NCBI RefSeq assembly: GCF_003012815.1
Contig: NZ_PXYJ01000002.1
Span: 310,001-374,000, forward strand
Direction: 5' to 3'
DNA from: Allosphingosinicella vermicomposti
GTDB taxonomy: Bacteria > Pseudomonadota > Alphaproteobacteria > Sphingomonadales > Sphingomonadaceae
DNA length: 64,000 bases
Part shown: positions 44,824 through 54,241 of the stretch, piece by piece
How the letters are laid out: each line of letters opens with the position of its first letter
Numbering within the stretch: position 1 is the first letter of the stretch
Notes under the pieces: generated by a model
Told to the model about the DNA's origin: nothing
The model's database searches: none
The model's input: the letters and a program-made list of their open reading frames with translations, nothing else
Translations under genes and position numbers: made by a program

Positions 44824-45315
44824 ATGTCCGACGACAAGCGGAACGAAGGCGCCATGAAGGTCGATACCGATTTGGTGCGTCAGCTCGCGGAGATGCTGAA
44901 GGAAAGCGATCTTTCCGAAATCGAGGTCGAGGATGGCGACCGCAAGATTCGCGTGAAGCGGACGATCGGCGGCCAGATAATTCAGGCCGCGCCGATGGCG
45001 ATGGCCGCCCCCGCCGCTGCTGCGCCGGCCGCAATAGCGGCCGCTGCCGCTCCGGCCGCCGAAGCCCCGCCCGCCAGCCATCCCGGCGCAGTCAAGTCGC
45101 CGATGGTCGGCACCTGCTATCTCTCCGCCGAACCGGGCGCCAAGCCATTCGTGTCGGCGGGCGACAAGGTGAATGCGGGCGACACGCTCCTTATCGTCGA
45201 AGCGATGAAGGTCATGAACCCGATCACCGCGCCCAAGGGCGGCACCGTAGCCCGCATCCTCGTCGACAATGCACAGCCGGTGGAGTTCGACCAGCCGCTC
45301 GTCATCATCGAGTAA
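44824..45315 (+). CDS. accB: Acetyl-CoA carboxylase biotin carboxyl carrier protein
   Basis: This 163-residue carrier carries biotin between carboxylase and transferase in fatty-acid synthesis. It has an N-terminal helix ([20 protein letters not shown]), a Pro/Ala-rich linker (~55-85) and the biotinyl domain with the modified Lys in [10 protein letters not shown] and [12 protein letters not shown] at the end. AroQ precedes it by 36 nt. A palindrome separates it from accC, although both are needed together. Confidence 0.95.
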   Translation: MSDDKRNEGAMKVDTDLVRQLAEMLKESDLSEIEVEDGDRKIRVKRTIGGQIIQAAPMAMAAPAAAAPAAIAAAAAPAAEAPPASHPGAVKSPMVGTCYLSAEPGAKPFVSAGDKVNAGDTLLIVEAMKVMNPITAPKGGTVARILVDNAQPVEFDQPLVIIE

Positions 45316-45360
45316 AGCAAAAGTGGGTCTCACGCCCCTTTCCGTTATCCCGGCCCCCTT

Positions 45361-45454
45361 CGTCATCCCGGCGAAAGCCGGGATCTCAGGACCAGCCAGC
45401 ACTGAAACCACCGCGCCTTTCCGTCACGAGATTCCGGCCTGCGCCGGAATGACG
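45361..45454. repeat. Intergenic palindrome, CCGGCGAAAGCCGG type, inside accB-accC
   Basis: CGTCATCCCGGCGAAAGCCGGGATCTC (45361-45387) and GAGATTCCGGCCTGCGCCGGAATGACG (45428-45454) are inverted with a few mismatches. The left arm is preceded by a half copy CGTTATCCCGG near 45346. It sits between the accB stop and the accC start. Confidence 0.8.
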
Positions 45455-45477
45455 GCAGCGGGTGGCGGGAAAGAATT

Positions 45478-46833
45478 ATGACGATCAAGAAAGTCCTCAT
45501 CGCCAATCGCGGCGAGATCGCGCTCCGTATCCACCGCGCCTGCCATGAAATGGGCATCAAGACCGTGGCCGTGCATTCGACCGCCGACGCGGATGCCATG
45601 CACGTGCGCCTTGCCGACGAAGCCGTCTGCATTGGGCCGCCGCCCGCGGGCGAGAGCTATCTGAACGTCCCCAACATCATTTCCGCAGCCGAGATCGCGC
45701 ATGCCGACGCGATCCACCCGGGCTACGGCTTCCTCTCCGAAAACGCGCAGTTCGCGGAGATTGTGGAGCTGCACAACATCATCTGGATCGGCCCGAAGCC
45801 CGAGCATATCCGCACCATGGGCGACAAGGTTGAGGCGAAGCGCACCGCCGCGAAGCTCGGCCTGCCGCTCGTCCCCGGCTCCGACGGCCCGCTCGAAGGA
45901 TTCGACGAAGCACGCAAGGTCGCGGCCGAAATCGGCTATCCGGTTCTCATCAAGGCGGCATCGGGCGGCGGCGGTCGCGGCATGAAGGTCGTGCCGTCCG
46001 AAGACCAGCTCGAAAGCCTGATGATGCAGGCGCGCTCGGAAGCGAAGAACGCCTTTGGCGACGACACCGTCTATATGGAAAAATATCTCGGTGACCCGCG
46101 TCACATCGAGTTCCAGATTTTCGGCGACGGCAATGGCAATGCCATTCACCTTGGCGAACGCGATTGCTCGCTCCAGCGCCGCCACCAGAAGGTGCTTGAA
46201 GAAGCCCCCTCCCCCGTTATCAGCGCCGAGCAGCGCGCCGAGATGGGCGGGATCGTTGCCAAGGCGATGGCCGATATGGGCTATCGCGGCGCGGGCACGA
46301 TCGAGTTTCTCTACGAAAATGGCGAATTCTATTTCATCGAAATGAATACCCGCCTGCAGGTCGAACATCCGGTGACCGAAATGATCACCGGCATCGATCT
46401 CGTCCGCGAACAGATCCGCATTGCCGAAGGCAATCCGCTCTCCTGCAAACAGGAAGACGTGCAGTTCAAGGGCCACGCCATCGAATGCCGCATCAACGCG
46501 GAAGATCCAAAGACCTTTGCCCCCTCGCCGGGCACGGTGAAGGGCTTCCACGCGCCGGGCGGCATGCACGTCCGCGTCGATAGCGGCCTTTATGCCGGCT
46601 ATAAGGTGCCGCCTTACTACGATAGCATGATCGCCAAGCTGATCGTTTACGGCTCCAACCGCGAACGCTGCATCATGCGCCTGCGCCGCGCGCTGGAGGA
46701 ATTCGTGATCGAAGGCGACGGCATGAAGACCACCATCCCGCTCCACCGCGCTTTGATCGAAGATCCGGAGTTCAAGGAAGGCGAGTATACGATCAAGTGG
46801 CTTGAGGAGTGGCTGTCCCGCGACGGCGAATGA
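45478..46833 (+). CDS. accC: Acetyl-CoA carboxylase biotin carboxylase subunit
   Basis: This 451-residue ATP-grasp enzyme carboxylates biotin on AccB. It begins [18 protein letters not shown], and has the ATP loop [45 protein letters not shown] and the catalytic region [21 protein letters not shown]. It is followed by a 180-bp gap and the metallopeptidase gene. The usual accB-accC spacing is increased by a palindrome. Confidence 0.96.
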   Translation: MTIKKVLIANRGEIALRIHRACHEMGIKTVAVHSTADADAMHVRLADEAVCIGPPPAGESYLNVPNIISAAEIAHADAIHPGYGFLSENAQFAEIVELHNIIWIGPKPEHIRTMGDKVEAKRTAAKLGLPLVPGSDGPLEGFDEARKVAAEIGYPVLIKAASGGGGRGMKVVPSEDQLESLMMQARSEAKNAFGDDTVYMEKYLGDPRHIEFQIFGDGNGNAIHLGERDCSLQRRHQKVLEEAPSPVISAEQRAEMGGIVAKAMADMGYRGAGTIEFLYENGEFYFIEMNTRLQVEHPVTEMITGIDLVREQIRIAEGNPLSCKQEDVQFKGHAIECRINAEDPKTFAPSPGTVKGFHAPGGMHVRVDSGLYAGYKVPPYYDSMIAKLIVYGSNRERCIMRLRRALEEFVIEGDGMKTTIPLHRALIEDPEFKEGEYTIKWLEEWLSRDGE

Positions 46834-46997
46834 GTTTGCCGAAGTGGTCGCGACAACCGCGCCATCGCCGACGCCGGTGCGTTCTGAACGGTGAGCGCGC
46901 GAGAAATTGCGCGCTTCGATCCGTCAATTCGCAGGTCGTAAGGTTCCCGCAGCAAACTCCAGCATACTTGTTTCACTTGGAGCGCTATGCATAAATG

Positions 46998-47011
46998 CCC
47001 CTAAACAGGGG
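46998..47011 (+). promoter_or_regulatory. Small hairpin covering the ribosome-binding site of the metallopeptidase gene
   Basis: CCCCT (46998-47002) pairs with AGGGG (47007-47011) around AAAC, and AGGGG is the only Shine-Dalgarno-like sequence before ATG 47017. Folding would hide it. The stem is short, so this is only a hint of translational control. Confidence 0.3.
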
Positions 47012-47016
47012 TGAAA

Positions 47017-48549
47017 ATGATCAGGAAAATGATGATTGCGCTGGCGCTTTGCGTGCCGAGCGCCGCAACCGCAGAGTGGCATGAAGCGAGTTCCCGCCAC
47101 TTTGTCGTCTATTCCGAAGACTCTCCGGATAAGGTGAAGGCTTTCACCGAAAGCCTGGAACGATATGACAAGGCCTTGCGCGTCTTGCGCTCCGTTCCCG
47201 ACGGCATAACCCCGCCAGCCCGCCGCGTTACAATCTATCTCGTTGATGATGTCGGGGATATCCGGCGGTTGGCCGGTAAGGGCGCTAAGGACGTTGCCGG
47301 TTTCTATATCCCTCGTGCGGAAGGGTCTGTGGCGTTCGTGCCGCGAAACACGGGCGGCATCATCAGTGCGCGCACCATTCTCCTGCATGAATATGCTCAC
47401 GATTTCATGCTGACGAATTGGGCTGGCGCCGCATTTCCGGTTTGGTTCGTGGAAGGATTTGCGGAATTTCACTCCACTGCGATTTTCCGCGAGGATGGGG
47501 CCGTTATATTCGGCGCCAGTCCCGAACATCGTCGCTTCAGCATCGGAAACGCAGCGGGCCTTCCCGTCAAGCAATTGCTGAAGGCAAAGATACCGGATCT
47601 CGATCGCGAACAGGTTGGCATCCTATATGCCCGAGGCTGGCTGCTCACCCATTATCTAACCTTCGACCCCGACCGGCGGAAACAGCTGGCGGCCTATATC
47701 GGCGCCATTAACGCGGGCAAATCATCCGATGATGCGGCGGCAGCCTTCCCCGGCCTCGACGATATGGCCCTTAATGCCTACGGGAAGCGGCCTAGGCTTC
47801 CCTCCAGCCTTATACCCGCGGACCAACTTGATGTTGGCGAGATATCCATGCGCGCTCTTGGTCACGGTGAAGCGGCCGTCATGTCGGCGCGGATTCTCTC
47901 TCAGCGAGGCGTGGACAAGGACACGGCGCCCGGCGTCGCGGAACTGGCCCGGAAACTGGCCGCTCCATTTCCAAACGACCCCTTCGCGCAGGCCGAGTTG
48001 GCCGAGGCCGAATTCGATGCCGGTAATTACGAGGCGGCCGAAGCGGCCGCAGATCGGGCCTTGGCCGCAAATCCCAAGCATATGAATGCACTTATCTACA
48101 AGGGAATGATCCTCGGAGGGCGCGCCAAGGCATCTGGCGATGCAGCCCTTTGGAAGGAGGCCCGCCGCTGGTACCTGGCGGCCAACAAACTCGACCCCGA
48201 AGATCCCGAGCCACTGGTCCGCTATTATGAAAGCTTTGTCGGCGAAGGGGCGGTGCCTACGAAAAATGCGGTCGACGCCCTTCTCTATGCTCATGCGCTT
48301 GCGCCCCAGGATCTCAACCTCCGCATGACGGCTGGGCAAGTGCTGCTCGAACGCGGTGACGCCGCTGCGGCGCGGGCCGCAATCAGTCCAGTCGCCTATG
48401 CCGCCCATGGCGGCGGATCAGCGAGCCCGGCGCAGAAGATATTGACTGCACTGGACGCGGATGGACCAGAAAAGGCACTTGAGGTGCTTAAGGGCCTCGA
48501 GGAAGAGGCCAAGAAGGAAGCAGAAGCCGCCGAGAAGAGGGCCTCATGA
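47017..48549 (+). CDS. Secreted zinc-metallopeptidase-like protein with TPR-type repeats
   Basis: This 510-residue protein begins with a signal peptide (MIRKMMIALALCVPSAATAEW). The N-terminal part has HFVVYSEDSPDKV, and the zinc motif HEYAHDF near residue 130, followed ~20 residues later by the third-ligand Glu in FVEGFAEFHST. That is a gluzincin-like arrangement. The C-terminal half (about 300-490) is helical with TPR-like units (AQAELAEAEFDAGNYEAAEA, KHMNALIYKG). Coiled, charged Lys/Glu tail. It ends in an ATGA overlap with arsC. Substrate unknown. Confidence 0.82.
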   Translation: MIRKMMIALALCVPSAATAEWHEASSRHFVVYSEDSPDKVKAFTESLERYDKALRVLRSVPDGITPPARRVTIYLVDDVGDIRRLAGKGAKDVAGFYIPRAEGSVAFVPRNTGGIISARTILLHEYAHDFMLTNWAGAAFPVWFVEGFAEFHSTAIFREDGAVIFGASPEHRRFSIGNAAGLPVKQLLKAKIPDLDREQVGILYARGWLLTHYLTFDPDRRKQLAAYIGAINAGKSSDDAAAAFPGLDDMALNAYGKRPRLPSSLIPADQLDVGEISMRALGHGEAAVMSARILSQRGVDKDTAPGVAELARKLAAPFPNDPFAQAELAEAEFDAGNYEAAEAAADRALAANPKHMNALIYKGMILGGRAKASGDAALWKEARRWYLAANKLDPEDPEPLVRYYESFVGEGAVPTKNAVDALLYAHALAPQDLNLRMTAGQVLLERGDAAAARAAISPVAYAAHGGGSASPAQKILTALDADGPEKALEVLKGLEEEAKKEAEAAEKRAS

Positions 48550-48893
48550 AAGCGATTATCTACCACAATCCGAAATGCGGCACGTCGCGCAAGACGCTGG
48601 ACATCCTGCGTGAATCCGGCGCCGATGTGACCGTGGTCGAGTATCTGAAGACACCGCCCAGCCGGTCGGAACTGCAGCGGCTTTACAACCGCGCCGGCAT
48701 CACCCCGCGCGAAGGGCTGCGCTCCAAGGAGCCGCTTGCCGCCGAACTCGGCCTCACCGCACCCGATGCGAGCGACGATGCGATCCTTGATGCCATGATC
48801 GCCAATCCGATCCTCATCAACCGCCCACTCGTCGAAACCGAAAAGGGCGTGAAGCTCTGCCGCCCGCAGGATGAAGTGCGCGCGATCCTGTAA
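48546..48893 (+). CDS. arsC: Arsenate reductase (ArsC, glutaredoxin type)
   Basis: This 115-residue thioredoxin-fold enzyme has IIYHNPKCGTSRKTLDIL with the catalytic Cys, EYLKTPPSRSELQRL, and NPILINRPLVETEKG with the arginine that completes the site. It reduces arsenate to arsenite with glutaredoxin. No arsB, arsR or acr3 gene is adjacent. The ATG overlaps the stop of the metallopeptidase gene (ATGA). Confidence 0.9.
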   Translation: MKAIIYHNPKCGTSRKTLDILRESGADVTVVEYLKTPPSRSELQRLYNRAGITPREGLRSKEPLAAELGLTAPDASDDAILDAMIANPILINRPLVETEKGVKLCRPQDEVRAIL

Positions 48894-48935
48894 CGCGGCC
48901 TTTAAAGGTCCGGCGTGGGGGCTTACACTCCGGCA

Positions 48936-49676
48936 ATGCCCGCACTCACCCCCGACCTTCTCCTGCGCGCTTATTCCATCGGCGTCTTTCCGATGGCCGA
49001 TAGCCGGGATGCGGATGAGGTTTATTGGGTTGAGCCCAAGCGCCGGGCGATCTTTCCGCTAGAAACGTTCGGTTTATCCCGTTCTCTTCGGAAGGTAGTG
49101 CGGCGCAACGTGTATCAAGTGACGCACGACCAAGCATTCCAAGATGTCGTGCGGCAGTGCGCGAACCGGGACGAGACTTGGATTAACGCGGATATCGAGG
49201 AAAGCTACGCGGCCCTCTTCCATTCCGGCCATGCGCACAGCATCGAATGTTGGAAGGACGGCGAACTCGTCGGCGGGCTCTATGGCGTAACGCTTGGCCG
49301 CGCCTTTTTCGGGGAGAGCATGTTCTCGACCCGCACGGATGCATCGAAGGTTGCGCTCGCCTGGCTGGTCGCGCGGCTGAAGGCGGGCGGTTTCACCTTG
49401 CTTGACTGCCAGTTCATGACCGATCACCTCCGCAGCCTCGGCGCGGTGGAAATCAGCCAAAAAGATTATGTCGGATTGCTAGGCGTCGCATTGTCGGACG
49501 GCGCAGGGCTCTCCCGCATCGGCGCAGCGACGGGCGGCGAGGCCTCTTCCACAGCCGCTTCTCCAACCGCCGGGCCCGATTTCGGTGCGCTCGACGCAGT
49601 GCTGGGCGCAGCAGAAGGCGCCGATTCGGCACCCGCAGGATGGGTCATTGCACAGCTTTTGGGCCACACATCATAG
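48936..49676 (+). CDS. aat: Leucyl/phenylalanyl-tRNA--protein transferase
   Basis: This 246-residue enzyme adds Leu or Phe to N-terminal Arg/Lys, making N-degrons for ClpS-ClpAP (clpA is in this window). It has LLLRAYSIGVFPMADSRD, EDVVYWVEP-like VYWVEPKRRAIFPLE, GLYGVTLGRAFFGESMFS and DCQFMTDHLRSLGAVEI. The core ends around residue 190; the last ~55 residues are a low-complexity Ala/Gly/Ser tail, antisense to DUF2155. Start is ATG 48936. Confidence 0.93.
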   Translation: MPALTPDLLLRAYSIGVFPMADSRDADEVYWVEPKRRAIFPLETFGLSRSLRKVVRRNVYQVTHDQAFQDVVRQCANRDETWINADIEESYAALFHSGHAHSIECWKDGELVGGLYGVTLGRAFFGESMFSTRTDASKVALAWLVARLKAGGFTLLDCQFMTDHLRSLGAVEISQKDYVGLLGVALSDGAGLSRIGAATGGEASSTAASPTAGPDFGALDAVLGAAEGADSAPAGWVIAQLLGHTS

Positions 49677-50122
49677 ACCGGATGCTCGACGACGTTGAGC
49701 GACGGCGATTCCTTGTAGAGCCAGCCTGAAAAAACGCGGCGATACTGGCCATCCGTGCCGGGCACGTCCAATTGTACGAAAGCGCCGGTCAATTGCTGCA
49801 CTTCGTAAGGCGCCGTCGTTTCGCAGGCACGCAGGCGGACGATGAAGTCGCCGACGCGTACCGCCTGCCCCGGCTTAAGCGTGACGTCCCGCGCGATGCC
49901 GTTTCGCTTATTAAGAAAGCCAAGCACCGCGACCCGCTCCGCCATCGGCGTCGTGCCGGGCGCAAGCTTTTCAACCGTCTGCGGCACATCCACCGTTTCG
50001 GGATCGCCCATCACATTGCGCGACGGATCGCTTTCCGGAACGCCGCGGTCGCAACCAGCCAAGGCGAGAAAGCCGATCGCGGCCAGCGCCCACAGATTCG
50101 GCTTGCGATGGCGCAAAGTCAT
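49466..50122 (-). CDS. DUF2155 lipoprotein
   Basis: This 218-residue protein begins with a lipobox LAGC (Cys24) after a basic N-terminus, so it is predicted to be lipidated in the envelope. The DUF2155 domain runs from about 45 to 155: KLAPGTTPMAERVAVLGFLN, VGDFIVRLRACETT, and SGWLYKESPSLNVVEHPVYDVW. The last ~55 residues are Ala/Ser/Pro-rich and lie antisense to the aat tail. The ATG at 50122 lies 4 nt after the NDUFA12-like gene ends. It is part of a conserved alphaproteobacterial aat-DUF2155-NDUFA12 order. Confidence 0.88.
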   Translation of the reverse strand: MTLRHRKPNLWALAAIGFLALAGCDRGVPESDPSRNVMGDPETVDVPQTVEKLAPGTTPMAERVAVLGFLNKRNGIARDVTLKPGQAVRVGDFIVRLRACETTAPYEVQQLTGAFVQLDVPGTDGQYRRVFSGWLYKESPSLNVVEHPVYDVWPKSCAMTHPAGAESAPSAAPSTASSAPKSGPAVGEAAVEEASPPVAAPMRESPAPSDNATPSNPT

Positions 50123-50126
50123 CGGA

Positions 50127-50501
50127 TCAGTTCGGCGTCCAGGCTTCGTAATCGCCGGTTGCGGCCTGGCGTTGTCCGCCCTTTTCCAGCGCGCCGGACG
50201 GGCGGTAGGCGGCGTCAGTGCCGGTGAGGTTGCGCGTGCCGGGCTTTTCGAAAGCGCGCACTGGCGGCAGCACGTCGTCAGGCAATCCGTCAATCTGCTT
50301 GTGCAGCCAGCTATGCCATTCGGGTGGTACGGCGCTCGCGTCATTCTCGCCCGCATAGATCACCCAGCGGCGGCCATCCTTCTTGCCTTCATAATAGATG
50401 TTGCCCAGCGAGTCGCTGCCGACCTTGCTGCCGTTGCGCCAGCTGTGAAGCGCGGTGCCGATCGTGGCACCTTCCCACCAGGTGAAGATCTTTTTGAGCA
50501 T
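50127..50501 (-). CDS. NDUFA12 family NADH:ubiquinone oxidoreductase accessory subunit
   Basis: This 124-residue protein is the bacterial form of complex I subunit B17.2/NDUFA12. It has FTWWEGATIGTALHSWRNG, GNIYYEGKKDGRRWVIYAG, ASAVPPEWHSWLHKQID and KPGTRNLTGTDAAYRPSGAL. It sits on the matrix-like arm of complex I. The nuo operon is not in this window. DUF2155 follows 4 nt after its stop. Confidence 0.92.
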   Translation of the reverse strand: MLKKIFTWWEGATIGTALHSWRNGSKVGSDSLGNIYYEGKKDGRRWVIYAGENDASAVPPEWHSWLHKQIDGLPDDVLPPVRAFEKPGTRNLTGTDAAYRPSGALEKGGQRQAATGDYEAWTPN

Positions 50502-50539
50502 GGGAATCGCCTAGCGCCGATGCGCGCGGATGAAAAGAC

Positions 50540-51013
50540 TTACCAGCGAACCTTGTCGCCAGCCTCGATCCCGAGCGTACGGGCGCGTCCCCCCGCCAGC
50601 TCCAACACCGCAGCCACCGGCTCGATCGAACCGACCGGCTCCAAAGACTGCGGCGTCGTGTTTTCGGCAATATTTGCGATCGTCCCATCCGCACGGATGA
50701 AGATGATGTCGAGCGGGATGAAGGTATTCTTCATCCAGAAGCTCGCCATGCGTGGACTGGGGAAGGGAAAGATCATGCCCTCGTCGCCGGGCAGCGTATC
50801 CCGGAACATCAGGCCTTTCGCCTGCTCATCGCTCGTACGCGCGACTTCGACACGGAACGCACTTTTCTTCCCGTCATGCTCGATCGTCAGCGGCACGATG
50901 GGAAGGCCCGCAGTCGACAGCACCGGCGCGACAGGCGCCGTTGCCTGAGGTTCGGCATTACAGGCCGTGTTGAGGGACAGGAGAGCGAGGGCGAGAGAAA
51001 GGCGAATATTCAT
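50540..51013 (-). CDS. DUF192 lipoprotein
   Basis: This 157-residue protein has a short signal with lipobox LNTAC (Cys18), then a DUF192 domain: [53 protein letters not shown], and [15 protein letters not shown]. The domain is found in extracytoplasmic proteins of unknown role. Its ATG shares ATGA with the stop of the double cold-shock gene, so the two are translationally coupled; NDUFA12 follows it. Confidence 0.9.
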   Translation of the reverse strand: MNIRLSLALALLSLNTACNAEPQATAPVAPVLSTAGLPIVPLTIEHDGKKSAFRVEVARTSDEQAKGLMFRDTLPGDEGMIFPFPSPRMASFWMKNTFIPLDIIFIRADGTIANIAENTTPQSLEPVGSIEPVAAVLELAGGRARTLGIEAGDKVRW

Positions 51014-51579
51014 GCTGGCTCCACGACAACGGCGAGCGGCCCTTTGCGGCCATCGGCGATCCTGGCGCGGAGCGGCTGCTCCGGTTCGAGATCGGCCAGC
51101 CCCCCTCTTCGCACAGTTTCCATATGAACGAAAATGTCCTGCGATGGATCGTCGGGACGATAAACGAAACCATAACCCTTCAGGCGGTTGAACCACTTGA
51201 CGACCACCGGCTCGGGCGGCCCCGCATCGTCGAGCAAAGCGGTCGGATCAACCCGTTCCGCAGGGGCGGAGCGCGGCAGGTCGGCAACCGCGTGGCTAAG
51301 GTCGATGTCGAGGATGCGATCGGCCTGTAGCCCACGCTGTTGCTTTACCACAACGCATTCGACGGTCGCGCCTTCGGGCAAACTGCGGCGACCATGATCC
51401 TTCAGCACACTGAAATGAACGAGGATGTCGCCAGCCACGTCATCGCTGACAATGAAGCCAAATCCCCGCGTCGCGTCGAACCATTTCACGGTCCCGCTAA
51501 CGATCATTTCGCCCGGCGCGGCATCCCTGCTTTCAGGTGACGCCAGTAAACTGCCTTGATCCTCTAAGTGCGGCATCAC
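51010..51579 (-). CDS. Cold-shock protein with two CSD domains
   Basis: This 189-residue protein carries two cold-shock domains: residues ~26-92 ([27 protein letters not shown]) and ~122-185 ([27 protein letters not shown]). A 30-residue linker separates them. Both keep the RNP1/RNP2-like aromatic residues, so two RNA/ssDNA-binding sites are predicted. Double-CSD proteins are typical of Alphaproteobacteria. The start may be 51579 or 51576. Coupled to DUF192. Confidence 0.92.
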   Translation of the reverse strand: MMPHLEDQGSLLASPESRDAAPGEMIVSGTVKWFDATRGFGFIVSDDVAGDILVHFSVLKDHGRRSLPEGATVECVVVKQQRGLQADRILDIDLSHAVADLPRSAPAERVDPTALLDDAGPPEPVVVKWFNRLKGYGFVYRPDDPSQDIFVHMETVRRGGLADLEPEQPLRARIADGRKGPLAVVVEPA

Positions 51580-51654
51580 GAACTCGATCCACCTTGTTTA
51601 TAGAACTGACTATCATGCATTAGGATCAGAAGGGAATATAATCGCAAATACGCA

Positions 51655-52191
51655 CTAAAAACTGTCCTCTTCCGGTACGTCACCGGGGGCGCTATTCAAT
51701 ATTTCGCGCGTGATATCTATGGAATGACCAGCTCTCAGCATCGCCGCGAAGGCCTTTTGCTGTGCCGGTCCATCGAGAGCCGCTGCCGCATAGGGACCGA
51801 TCCGCCGCCGGCGCGCGAAGCGGAGCGCCGCCCCGCGAGCGCCTTCAGCCGCAATGTCCCGCGCATCCGTGCTATCTTCCTCACCGATCCCCGCAGCGCG
51901 CAAAGCTTCGGCAACACGCCGTTCTCCGTAACCGCGCCGCCCAAGCGATGCCGCGCGTGCCGAGGCGAAGGCGCGGTCGTCGATATAGCCAAGTTCGGTG
52001 AATCGCTCCGTCAGCGCCGCAATCGCGGGCGGCTGATCGTCGGCCCAGCCCCGTTCCTTCACCTTCCGCCGCAAATAATCGGAAAGCTTTGCCCGGCTCG
52101 TCGCATAACGGCCGACATAGGCGAGCGCGAGAGCTTTCAGCTCCTCTTCTCCTAAAGGCGGTCTTGCTTTTCTGTGACGCTGATGTTTCAC
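51655..52191 (-). CDS. recX: RecX-family regulatory protein
   Basis: This ~178-residue helical protein has the RecX three-helix repeats: LAYVGRYATSRAKLSDYLRRKV, ELGYIDDRAFASARAASLGRRGYGERRVAEALRAAG and a weaker third repeat ending FAAMLRAGHS. RecX modulates RecA filament growth. The start is uncertain; GTG 52191 gives the RecX length and the open frame upstream is not recognisable. recA is not next to it. It is divergent from the acyl-AMP ligase gene. Confidence 0.75.
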   Translation of the reverse strand: MKHQRHRKARPPLGEEELKALALAYVGRYATSRAKLSDYLRRKVKERGWADDQPPAIAALTERFTELGYIDDRAFASARAASLGRRGYGERRVAEALRAAGIGEEDSTDARDIAAEGARGAALRFARRRRIGPYAAAALDGPAQQKAFAAMLRAGHSIDITREILNSAPGDVPEEDSF

Positions 52192-52300
52192 GCGCCATGT
52201 TTGTGCCACAGTCGAGCCGAAATATGAACGCGCCTTGTGGCGTATTTCCGCAAGCTGAACTTTTCGGCCCCCAGGCCATAGCAGGACCAAGTCGAACGTC

Positions 52301-54076
52301 ATGAATAACGGTGAGAATTCAGCCCTCGCGCGCAAGCCTTCCGCATCGGAAGCCCTTGTGCCGACGCCCACCGCCGACGCTCTGCCGCGCCGTTTCGCCG
52401 ATTTCGAAACGTTGGGCGAGGCGCTTGATTATGCCGCAACCGGTAAAAAGGGTCTTAATTTCCACGATCCGCGCGGCCAACTTGCGCGTCCCTATACGTT
52501 CACCCAAATGCGCGACGATGCGCTGCAAGCTGCCTATCGCCTGATCGCTCATGGCGTGAAGCCGGGCGACCGGATCGCGCTCGTCGCCGAAACCGGCGCT
52601 GAATTCGCAGCACTCTTCTTCGGCACCGTCTATGCGGGCGCGTGGCCGGTGCCGCTTCCCCTGCCCACCTCCTTTGGCGGCAAGGACAGTTATATCGACC
52701 AACTGGCCGTACAGCTCAGAAGCTCCGACGCGCGCATCCTCTTTTACCCGGCCGAACTGGCTGGAATGGCGAAAGCAGCCGCCGAGGCGCAGGGCGTGGA
52801 GGGCCTCGATTGGGAGGGTTTCGCCACCCGCCCCGCTACACCTGTCGATCTTCCAAAGGCCGATGCCGACGATATTGCCTATCTGCAATATTCCAGCGGC
52901 TCGACACGCTTTCCGCACGGCGTCGCCGTGACGCATCGCTCGCTGCTCAACAATCTTGCGGCGCATAGTCACGGCATGCAGGTTCAGGACAGCGACCGCT
53001 GCGTGTCCTGGCTCCCTTGGTATCACGACATGGGCCTAGTCGGCTGCCTCCTCTCGCCCGTCGCGAACCAGGTTTCGACCGATTATTTGAAGACCGAAGA
53101 TTTCGCCCGCCGTCCGCTCGCCTGGCTCGATCTCATCAGCCGGAATGAAGGCACGACGCTCAGTTATTCGCCGACGTTCGGCTACGACATTTGCGCGCGC
53201 CGCATGTCGAGCCAGACCAAGGCGTCGGACCGCTTCGATCTGTCCCGCTGGCGGGTTGCGGGCAATGGCGCCGACATGATCCGTCCGGACGTCATGCAGG
53301 GTTTCGTCGATGCTTTCGCCGACGCCGGCTTCAACGCGTCGAGCTTCCTCCCTTCCTACGGCCTTGCCGAAGCGACGCTCGCCGTCACCATCATGCCGCC
53401 GGGCGAAGGCATTGTCGTTGAACTGGTCGAAGAGCATCTGCTCGCCGGCGGCGGCGAGGCCGATCGCAACCAGCCTCAGCGTTTCCGCGCCATCGTCAAT
53501 TGCGGCAAGGCCGTGCGCGACATGGCCGTCGAAGTGCGAACGGAGGATGGCCGCGCCCTTGGCGACCGCGAAATCGGCAAGGTCTGGTGCAAGGGCCCGT
53601 CCGTGATGGTCGGCTATTATCGCGATCCGGAAGCGACTGAAGCCTGCCTTGTCGATGGCTGGCTCGACACCGGCGACATGGGTTATTTGTCGGATGGCTA
53701 CCTCTACATCGTCGGCCGCGCCAAGGACATGATCATCATCAACGGCAAGAACCACTGGCCGCAGGACATTGAATGGGCAGTGGAACAATTGCCGGGCTTC
53801 AAGGCGGGCGACATTGCGGCCTTCGCGATCACGACGCCGGGCGGAGAAGAAACGCCGGCCGTCCTCGTCCACTGCCGCACGTCCGATCCCGCCGAGCGCA
53901 CACGATTGCGCGATGACATTCGCGACAAGGTTCGATCGATCACTGGCATGAATTGCGTCGTGGAACTGGTCCCGCCGCGCACTTTGCCGCGCACCAGCTC
54001 CGGCAAATTGAGCCGGGCGAAGGCGCGCAATCTCTATTTGTCGGGCGAAATCCAGCCTTACGATATCGCCGCCTGA
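52301..54076 (+). CDS. Fatty acyl-AMP ligase (FAAL)
   Basis: This 591-residue ANL enzyme has YLQYSSGSTRFPHGVAVTH, LPWYHDMGLVGCLLSP, LPSYGLAEATLAV, GWLDTGDMGYL, and the catalytic Lys in TSSGKLSRAKARN. The FAAL-specific pattern (YSSGSTR and the NGKNHWPQDIE hinge) makes acyl transfer to CoA unlikely; it should form acyl-AMP for a carrier protein. No acyl-carrier gene is adjacent. In other Caulobacterales/sphingomonads such ligases feed lipid synthesis (inference). Confidence 0.88.
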   Translation: MNNGENSALARKPSASEALVPTPTADALPRRFADFETLGEALDYAATGKKGLNFHDPRGQLARPYTFTQMRDDALQAAYRLIAHGVKPGDRIALVAETGAEFAALFFGTVYAGAWPVPLPLPTSFGGKDSYIDQLAVQLRSSDARILFYPAELAGMAKAAAEAQGVEGLDWEGFATRPATPVDLPKADADDIAYLQYSSGSTRFPHGVAVTHRSLLNNLAAHSHGMQVQDSDRCVSWLPWYHDMGLVGCLLSPVANQVSTDYLKTEDFARRPLAWLDLISRNEGTTLSYSPTFGYDICARRMSSQTKASDRFDLSRWRVAGNGADMIRPDVMQGFVDAFADAGFNASSFLPSYGLAEATLAVTIMPPGEGIVVELVEEHLLAGGGEADRNQPQRFRAIVNCGKAVRDMAVEVRTEDGRALGDREIGKVWCKGPSVMVGYYRDPEATEACLVDGWLDTGDMGYLSDGYLYIVGRAKDMIIINGKNHWPQDIEWAVEQLPGFKAGDIAAFAITTPGGEETPAVLVHCRTSDPAERTRLRDDIRDKVRSITGMNCVVELVPPRTLPRTSSGKLSRAKARNLYLSGEIQPYDIAA

Positions 54077-54241
54077 CGGGTCGGGCGTCCGTAACGGCTG
54101 GATTAGCGTGCCGTCACGGGAACCCTTCCCATTGTGAACGATCTCGCCTGCTTGGCCCAAAACAGATTTTCTTGCTAAACCCTTGAGTTCCTAACCCTTC
54201 GCTAACCATTCGCGATTATCCTGCGGGTCAGGACAGGCGAA

